This document shows positions 57,964-64,000 of a stretch of DNA of 64,000 nt, piece after piece. This stretch comes from Bacteroidales bacterium UBA3754 (GTDB taxonomy: Bacteria > Bacteroidota > Bacteroidia > Bacteroidales > UBA1715), in assembly GCA_002371705.1 (NCBI GenBank), contig DFGI01000068.1:1-64000 (forward strand), read 5' to 3'. Every line of letters begins with the position of its first letter. Position 1 is the first letter of the stretch. The notes below the pieces were generated by a model. It was not told the origin of the DNA, made no database searches, and worked only from the letters and a program-made list of their open reading frames with translations. A program made the position numbers and the translations under genes.

Positions 57964-60900
57964 TTATTCTTCCATATTGATTTCAACCGACTGCGATTCC
58001 TGCGCCTTTTGAGCCATTTCTATGTCGGTAATTTCATCAAGCGTGTCATTTACTTCGCTAATAATTCCGTCATCTTGGATTTTGTAATGCTGCAACACAT
58101 TCTGCAACGTGTAGCGTGCTTGGAACAATTCGTTTCGTTCCATAAAAATTCGTGCCCACAAAATGTAGGATTTACCCAACCAATATTGGTGCGGAGAACT
58201 CATTTCCAAGAAGTTAAGTATTTCTCGTTCAGCATCTTCGTACCGTTTTTGAGCAAACAATATCGATGCTACCCTATATTTTGCCTCGGAGCCTTCCAAA
58301 GTTGAAAAATCCAATGCCACCGTGCGGTATTTTACCAATGCGTTGGTTGTATCGCCCAATGAGTCGTATGCCATAGCCGCCTTCATATTCGCCATACGTT
58401 TGTCATTTTCTGTAACTTTTTCCGTCACAATGAAATTTTCAACAACGGCAACCAATTTCGAATATTCCTGTAATTTATCGTATGCAATAACCTGTAACTT
58501 ACGCGACAACAGCACGTTAGGTTTCAATTCGGCGGTAGTTTCCAATTGCGTCAAGTACGGAACAGCTTCCTTATACAAGAAATAATCCATCAAAATCTGT
58601 GAGGTATATACCAGCGATTGTTCCGTAAATCCACTCTTGGGCTGCGAAAGAACATATTCAAAATGTGGCAACGCATCTTTCTGATAGCCACGTTTATACA
58701 TACATTCGCCTAAATAATAATGCACGTTTATTTTGAAAAATCCATCGCCATATTTTTGCAAATAGCTCTTCAGCAACGGCATAGCCTTATCGCATTCGCC
58801 GTCGAGGTATAATTCCTGAGCGACCTCAAAACTTAGGGAATCAAGCTGCGCTTCGGTTATATTGTCGTAACCACCAATTTGTTTCAGATAATTCGAGAAC
58901 GAATCTATGTCGTTTTTCTTTCGATAAATATTCTGAATCATATTCAACGCAGTCATTGCTTCCTGTGAGCCAGGATATTGCTCCACAATGCCTTTGTACA
59001 TTGCCAACGCCTCGTCGATATTGGAACTATTGTATTCGATGAGTGCATACTGCAACAAGGCACGTTTTACGTATGAACTTGATTTATAATTATTTATAAT
59101 ATTCTTATAATTTTGAATTGCCTTATCGTTCTGCCCCGTTTTCATATACGCTTCAGCTTGTTCGTACAGCGCATCATCGTAATATGCAGAATTTTCGTAG
59201 GTTTTGAGGAACGAAGCAAGAGATTCGATTTTTCCCGTGTGGTTTCCATCAAGCCCTTGACAAAAAGCCTTTTGGAACAATGCATATTCCACATCGAAGC
59301 GACCAATTTTTTCCGCTTGATTGTAATATTTTACCGCTTGCGAAAAATCCTTCATCATATAATAACTGTCGCCCGTGCGAATCAACGCATCGGTGAACAT
59401 ATCGGATTTATTGTCCTTTGCAATGTCAATATATTTACGGAACCACATTGCCGCCGATGGATACTGGTCGTTTTCAAAATATGTGTATGCTATATTATAA
59501 TGTGCACGTTCATATTCATTTGTGCCAAAAGCGCCCTGCATTACAATAAAATCCTTGTAGAATTTCTGCGCATCATCGTATTGGTTCAATTTATAATACG
59601 ATTCAGCCTTCCAATACGTGCAGTATGCATTCACCGTACGGTCATAAATACCGTAAGTCATTGATTTATCAAGCATTTGGATTGCCGCTGTGTAATCAAG
59701 GTTATTGAACAATTCCAAACCTCTGTAATAAGCAATTTGTTGATACGCCATTTTTAAATCGCTGGTAAGCGTGCCAATTCCCTCAAGCGAAGCAAGTGCG
59801 TCGCCATAATTTTTCGACGACATATATATTTTTGCCATCAACCCATTCGCTTCGTCTTTATATTTCGATTTCGGATAGGTTTTCATAAAATTCTGCATCG
59901 CAGTAATTGCCTCATTAAAAGGCGCGAACGAAAGTTCGTAGGTCAGTTTTGCATAACAAAACATAGCATCTTCCTTGATTGTCGGGAACACGTCGTAGTG
60001 CATACAAGCATAGAACACGTTGCGTGCTTTTTCCTTCTGCCCCATTTTCAAATAGCAGTCAGCCATGTGGTAATAGGCGTTCTGTGCAATTGTGTCGTTT
60101 TCCGAAGTGACTTTTTGAAATTTTTCCACCGCATTTTGGTATTCGCCCAAACGGTAATACAACTGCCCGATTTCGTAGTATTCAATCTTGGTTGGAGCTG
60201 GCGACGAAGCAAAATATTTTTCGTAATACGGCAATGCCTGCTGATATTGCATTGTTTTATAGTATGCGCCAGCCATCACACGATATACATCGCCCAAATA
60301 TTTCGGATTGATTGACGTTTCAACCTTTTTTCCATATTGAATCAGTTTGTCATATTCCTTATTTTGATAGTAAATCTGGCAAATATATGGAGCCACAACA
60401 GGCGAAAACATTGACGAATCCGACAATTTTTCAAATCCTTTCATAGCCTCATCATAGTGACCATCAACATATTCCAAGTACGAATAATAGAACAACGCAT
60501 TTTCGGCGTATGGCGAATTTGTGGCATCTTTCACTTCGCGGAACAGCGGTTTCGCCAACTCATAATACGATGATGTTTCCGCATAAATAGAAGTTGTTTC
60601 ACTGCCAGCGGATTGTTGTTCCAAATCGTTGATTTTATAGTAGCAATACCCTTTTTTGTAGAACAACTCCATACACTCTATATTTGTAAATCGTTGCATA
60701 TCAGTATTTTGATATGCATCAAGAGCGGCTTTGTATTGTTGTTCGTGGAACAAATAATTTCCCAATTCAAAATACGCCTTAAAGATGCGTGGATATTCTG
60801 GATTGTCGGCAATGAAGCGCGTTACCACAAACTGACCGTCTGGGTTGAACAACCGCAGGGCGCACAACGCTGAATAAAATTCCGCGTCAATTTTCTGTTC

Positions 60901-61086
60901 GCGGGTCGCGGAAGCATTCGATTGCAAAAATGCGAGAAAATGTTGTTGCGCCGCGCTATATTTTTGATTTTCAAACAAATTCAGTCCCAATTGAAATTCA
61001 TTGGACGACATTGTATATTTTTGAGCCGTGGAGCCCATGCACCAGCCCATCAACACGACGAATACCGTAAGTTTCAACTTGTTCAT
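57964..61086 (-). CDS. Large secreted TPR-repeat protein (1040 aa)
   Basis: A 1040-residue protein with signal peptide (MNKLKLTVFVVLMGW... ending GSTAQ) and TPR-type helical pairs across almost the whole length, many with the A-x-x-x-Y/F consensus (AALDAYQNTD, YQQALPYYEKYF, YQNAVEKFQKV, YDDAQKFYKDF, NDKAIQNYKNI, YEDAEREILNFLE). At least 15 units can be read. It ends with an acidic Gln/Glu tail (KAQESQSVEINMEE). It probably works as a periplasmic scaffold with the outer-membrane barrel encoded 33 nt downstream (inference). Start 61086 is chosen for the signal peptide; 61203 is much too early. Confidence 0.88.
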   Translation of the reverse strand: MNKLKLTVFVVLMGWCMGSTAQKYTMSSNEFQLGLNLFENQKYSAAQQHFLAFLQSNASATREQKIDAEFYSALCALRLFNPDGQFVVTRFIADNPEYPRIFKAYFELGNYLFHEQQYKAALDAYQNTDMQRFTNIECMELFYKKGYCYYKINDLEQQSAGSETTSIYAETSSYYELAKPLFREVKDATNSPYAENALFYYSYLEYVDGHYDEAMKGFEKLSDSSMFSPVVAPYICQIYYQNKEYDKLIQYGKKVETSINPKYLGDVYRVMAGAYYKTMQYQQALPYYEKYFASSPAPTKIEYYEIGQLYYRLGEYQNAVEKFQKVTSENDTIAQNAYYHMADCYLKMGQKEKARNVFYACMHYDVFPTIKEDAMFCYAKLTYELSFAPFNEAITAMQNFMKTYPKSKYKDEANGLMAKIYMSSKNYGDALASLEGIGTLTSDLKMAYQQIAYYRGLELFNNLDYTAAIQMLDKSMTYGIYDRTVNAYCTYWKAESYYKLNQYDDAQKFYKDFIVMQGAFGTNEYERAHYNIAYTYFENDQYPSAAMWFRKYIDIAKDNKSDMFTDALIRTGDSYYMMKDFSQAVKYYNQAEKIGRFDVEYALFQKAFCQGLDGNHTGKIESLASFLKTYENSAYYDDALYEQAEAYMKTGQNDKAIQNYKNIINNYKSSSYVKRALLQYALIEYNSSNIDEALAMYKGIVEQYPGSQEAMTALNMIQNIYRKKNDIDSFSNYLKQIGGYDNITEAQLDSLSFEVAQELYLDGECDKAMPLLKSYLQKYGDGFFKINVHYYLGECMYKRGYQKDALPHFEYVLSQPKSGFTEQSLVYTSQILMDYFLYKEAVPYLTQLETTAELKPNVLLSRKLQVIAYDKLQEYSKLVAVVENFIVTEKVTENDKRMANMKAAMAYDSLGDTTNALVKYRTVALDFSTLEGSEAKYRVASILFAQKRYEDAEREILNFLEMSSPHQYWLGKSYILWARIFMERNELFQARYTLQNVLQHYKIQDDGIISEVNDTLDEITDIEMAQKAQESQSVEINMEE

Positions 61087-61253
61087 ATTACTATACACTA
61101 TAACGCACAAATTTGAATAAAAAAAACTGTCGTTCTTCATTGTTGTACGGTAAGTTTTCAAAAACTTATAAACTTCACATTTTATGGAATATTTTTTTGA
61201 CAAAAGCCAGATATTTTACTACATTGCGGCATATTTATCAAACTGTGGCAAGT

Positions 61254-62621
61254 ATGAAGAAAACTAAATTCGCGAATATTTCCGAATATCTCAAAAGTCT
61301 TATCAACATAAGCAACGACTGCGATGCGGAATCAACAATCCAAAACATTTCGCAAAACATTGAATTTAAAGGTGTTAACGTATGGATTCTTGTCTTTGCG
61401 ATATTCCTTGCTTCAATTGGATTAAACGTGAACTCCACTGCGGTTATCATTGGCGCAATGTTGGTTTCGCCGCTGATGGGACCAATTATGGGCTGTGGTT
61501 TGGCAATTGGCATCAGCGACTTGAAAATGCTGAAAAAATCATTGAAGAATTTATTAGTAATGACTATCATAAGTCTTTTGGTATCGACACTGTATTTCAC
61601 ACTTACCCCGCTCAGCGACGCACAGTCGGAATTGTTGGCACGAACCCGCCCCACAATTTTCGATGTGATGATAGCTTCATTTGGTGGATTTGCTGGAATT
61701 GTGGCATCATCACGCAAAAAAGAAATGACCACCGTGGTTTCGGGCGTTGCCATCGCCACAGCCTTGATGCCGCCGCTCTGCACAGCAGGATTCGGACTTG
61801 GCACGGGACAAATCAATTACTTCTTCGGTGCTTTTTATCTGTTTTTCATAAATTCATTCTTCATTGCACTCGCCACATTCTTGATTGTGAAATATTTACA
61901 TTTTCCAGAATTGGTGTATGTTGATGAAAAACGCCGTAAAAATGTACGCCGCACCATCGCAATATTTTCCATTATTGTGATTACGCCAAGTATTTTTATG
62001 GCTATCAATGTGGTTCAAGAAGCTGCAGTAAATTCATATTCAAGAAAATACATCTCCGACATTGAACAAAATGAATTATTTCCCGAAGTTCAAATCATTA
62101 AACATTCCGTTGATGTCAAGGCGAAAAAAATAGAACTCGCCTTTGTGGGAAAAGATTTGACCGACGAGCAAACGCAATATCTACATAAACACCTGATAGA
62201 CTGCGGTTTGGATGCGTTCACACTCAGCATAAAACAAGCTGGTTCCCAGACCATGGATCTTAACAAACAATCGCAGTTCATACAAGATTTGCTCGACAAA
62301 AAAGACGGAGAATTAATGAAAAGCGATTCTATCATCAACGAGTTAAAGTTGCAAATATCTGATTTACAAGTGAATTCAAAAACAAATATGTCAAAGTTCG
62401 CCAAAGAACTGACCGCATTGCGACCGAGTATCAAAAAATTCACATTCGGCAAAAACGACCAATACAATATGAGCAACGATTCGGTGGTAAACACTCCTAT
62501 CATCACAATGTACTGGGAAACGCTGCCCGACCATGCAAACCAGGAATTGCTTGAGTCGTGGATTCGCGTCCGTTTGGAAAATCCGGCAATCATTATTGAA
62601 AACAAACTCATAAATCATTAG
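61254..62621 (+). CDS. DUF389 family membrane protein with C-terminal coiled coil
   Basis: A 455-residue protein. Residues 40-255 hold about six to seven membrane helices with the DUF389/TIGR00341 landmarks IGLNVNSTAVIIGAMLVSPLMGPIMG (short core: SPLMGPIMG near 72-80), RTRPTIFDVMIASFGGFAG near 131 and SGVAIATALMPPLC near 163. The C-terminal 190 residues are outside the membrane and contain a likely coiled coil at about 335-385 (LDKKDGELMKSDSIINELK). The function of the family is not settled. Start 61254 gives the charged cytoplasmic N-terminus. Confidence 0.88.
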   Translation: MKKTKFANISEYLKSLINISNDCDAESTIQNISQNIEFKGVNVWILVFAIFLASIGLNVNSTAVIIGAMLVSPLMGPIMGCGLAIGISDLKMLKKSLKNLLVMTIISLLVSTLYFTLTPLSDAQSELLARTRPTIFDVMIASFGGFAGIVASSRKKEMTTVVSGVAIATALMPPLCTAGFGLGTGQINYFFGAFYLFFINSFFIALATFLIVKYLHFPELVYVDEKRRKNVRRTIAIFSIIVITPSIFMAINVVQEAAVNSYSRKYISDIEQNELFPEVQIIKHSVDVKAKKIELAFVGKDLTDEQTQYLHKHLIDCGLDAFTLSIKQAGSQTMDLNKQSQFIQDLLDKKDGELMKSDSIINELKLQISDLQVNSKTNMSKFAKELTALRPSIKKFTFGKNDQYNMSNDSVVNTPIITMYWETLPDHANQELLESWIRVRLENPAIIIENKLINH

Positions 62622-62707
62622 TAATACACTATAAATCAAACAATTAATCGGTTGAAAACTCTGTTATAAAAGAATAGCGACACGCACTATATCTGATGAA
62701 AAACAAA

Positions 62708-62715
62708 TAATTTTG
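62708..62715 (+). promoter_or_regulatory. Promoter -7 box for the gene at 62737
   Basis: TAATTTTG, 21 nt before the ATG at 62737; no -33 TTTG. Confidence 0.45.
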
Positions 62716-62736
62716 CAAATATAAATTTTGAACGAG

Positions 62737-64000
62737 ATGAAAAAATTTTTGTTTGCACTAATCGGTGTCGCCCTCTCCTGCGGGCTTTTCGCACAGAATC
62801 AAAACGAATTTAAGATATATGGCAAAATCAAGGCGGCAAATGGTCCCGCCGAAGGCGTTGCCATAAAAGTGACGCAACGTGGCTATAAATTTTCAGAAAC
62901 GACCACCGACGCAAAAGGTGCGTATGAAATATATCTGCCGTATGGAAAAAATTACGTCATCACCTACACTATCGACGGGTTCCAGACTATGACCTTCGAA
63001 GCATTGATGGAATTGCCTTCGAACGCGCCACAATGTTGCTACCGTCCGTTGGAAATTTCGTACCACCTGTTCAATCCCGATGCAAAATACAAGAAATTGT
63101 TCGACAAAACCTTCCACGTGATTGCCTACGAAAAGCAATACAAAGGTTTCAACTACGACCTTGACATTGATTATATGATTCAGCAACGGATTGTGAACAC
63201 CGAACTATTTGAACAACAATTGCAATTGGCGAAAAACGGGGCTGAAAGCAACAAAGATTCAATTAAGGCGGAAAAACGCTATATGGCGCTCATAAACCAA
63301 GGAACCGTTTATTACGAGAAATCGCAATTTTATGCGGCAAAGAAATTTTTTACCGAGGCCACCAAACTGAAGCCCAACAGATTATATTCATATTATAAAT
63401 TAGAGGATATTAAAACCGAACTCGACCGTTTTGAAACCAAAGCGGAATTATTGGGCATCAACATTGATTCGCTCATAGCGCAGGAATTGGCGCAAGCTGA
63501 GGAAGACGACGACGGGCCAAAGACATATCCAGCCTATGTTCCCCTCACCGACCAACAAGTTGAAGAGATTTTCCGCACCGAACTGCAAAAACAAGTATAT
63601 GCGTCAAGTTCAAACGTGGCGGAAGGCAACCGCACAATGCGCCTGATGGACGAATTTTTCAGCGAGGAAACTCGTAGAAACACAGCCATTGCCCAGAAAG
63701 AGCCGAAAAAGAAAGAAAAGAAAAAGAAGCCTGAACCAGAACAAATTGTTGCAAAGGAAGAACCGAAACAGGAACAAAAACAAACACCTATCGATTTGTC
63801 GCAAAAGCCAACAACCAAACCAGTTGTGGCAAAAACCGAACAACCAGTGAAAAAAGTCGTGGATTTTGTGACATATCAGGATTCTTTGATGCATAAATAT
63901 CCAAACGAACGTACAATTGAAGTGACGCAAGATGCGCACAAGAAAACTACCCGCGTATTTATGAACGACGGAAAACGAGTTGACATCTATACAATGGTGG
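62737..64000 (+). CDS. Secreted coiled-coil protein with regulatory-like domain, 3' end outside window
   Basis: An open frame of at least 421 codons running off the window. Signal peptide MKKFLFALIGVALSC...FAQ (about 1-20). Then a carboxypeptidase-regulatory-like beta domain (FKIYGKIKAANGPAEGV to YTIDGFQTM, about 25-90), a helical region with one TPR-like unit (NQGTVYYEKSQFYAAKKF near 190) and a highly charged Lys/Glu/Pro/Gln linker near 310-375 (KEPKKKEKKKKPEPEQ). After the linker the chain becomes folded again (VTYQDSLMHKYPNERTIE, near 380). I cannot name it. Similar layouts occur in gliding/T9SS accessory proteins of Bacteroidota. Confidence 0.8.
   Translation, partial: MKKFLFALIGVALSCGLFAQNQNEFKIYGKIKAANGPAEGVAIKVTQRGYKFSETTTDAKGAYEIYLPYGKNYVITYTIDGFQTMTFEALMELPSNAPQCCYRPLEISYHLFNPDAKYKKLFDKTFHVIAYEKQYKGFNYDLDIDYMIQQRIVNTELFEQQLQLAKNGAESNKDSIKAEKRYMALINQGTVYYEKSQFYAAKKFFTEATKLKPNRLYSYYKLEDIKTELDRFETKAELLGINIDSLIAQELAQAEEDDDGPKTYPAYVPLTDQQVEEIFRTELQKQVYASSSNVAEGNRTMRLMDEFFSEETRRNTAIAQKEPKKKEKKKKPEPEQIVAKEEPKQEQKQTPIDLSQKPTTKPVVAKTEQPVKKVVDFVTYQDSLMHKYPNERTIEVTQDAHKKTTRVFMNDGKRVDIYTMV

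Overview
The window looks like a core chromosomal segment of a member of the Bacteroidales (Bacteroidota). It is AT-rich, roughly 40% GC by eye. At least 27 gene starts are preceded by the Bacteroidota sigma-ABfr -7 box TAnnTTTG, and Shine-Dalgarno signals are hard to see. Many families are typical of the phylum: DUF4491, DUF4286, the DUF3276/PUR protein, a type IX secretion (T9SS) C-terminal sorting domain, a PorE-like OmpA protein, FISUMP and WG-repeat proteins, and a short CstA. I see no prophage, insertion sequence, CRISPR array, rRNA or tRNA.

Layout. 1-3465: prs (cut by the window edge), a secreted hypothetical protein, guaA and a DUF4491 membrane protein. 3469-6278 (minus): a tightly packed operon DUF2520 - KdsC-type phosphatase - UbiA prenyltransferase - Maf. 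6440-9532 (minus): TPR protein plus ribH, HU, and a PIN-PhoH ATPase. 9616-15115 (minus): AI-2E/PerM permease, a short UvrA paralogue, HAD phosphatase and CstA. 15362-19912: a WG-repeat protein, RNase R and a PflX-like radical SAM protein. 19992-24431: SIMPL protein, M23 peptidase and an MsbA-like exporter. 24433-31169 (minus): a cell-envelope block with a frameshifted regulatory-domain/beta-barrel gene, a four-repeat lipoprotein, an outer-membrane protein, a T9SS cargo protein and a three-PASTA protein. 31170-33436: a probable small RNA gene, a BadF-type kinase, DUF4286 and a membrane protein. 33656-37309 (plus): DJ-1/PfpI, GPH sugar transporter, FISUMP lipoprotein and RNase HI. 37310-40833 (minus): an arylacetate module (PaaK, ACT protein, 52-residue symporter accessory protein, Na+ symporter). 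40995-43807 (minus): an ABC-F ATPase with a degenerate second site and a polysaccharide deacetylase. 43933-53165 (plus): YeaQ-like protein, lipoprotein, PUR protein, pyrBI, SGNH hydrolase, PorE-like OmpA protein, rho and a TonB-dependent receptor. 53281-61086 (minus): aspartate-type aminotransferase, LiaF-like protein, rlmH, an outer-membrane barrel and a 1040-residue TPR protein. 61254-64000 (plus): DUF389 membrane protein and a secreted coiled-coil protein cut by the window edge.

Most genes are housekeeping or envelope functions in short operons. Stop and start codons often overlap (TAATG or ATGA). The strongest non-routine signals are: (1) an exact A AAA AAA slippery site that splits one secreted beta-barrel protein into two frames; (2) a probable free-standing ~200-nt RNA at about 31245-31446 with its own full promoter, a closing stem and a U-tract; (3) a Rho factor without the usual N-terminal helical domain, replaced by a short Gln/Glu/Pro-rich tail; (4) an ABC-F protein whose ATP site II is degenerate on both faces; (5) terminator hairpins placed only 2-30 nt before the next start codon or promoter, notably before pyrB; and (6) several unexplained structured intergenic elements. 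I did not find convincing evidence of a new defence or mobile system.
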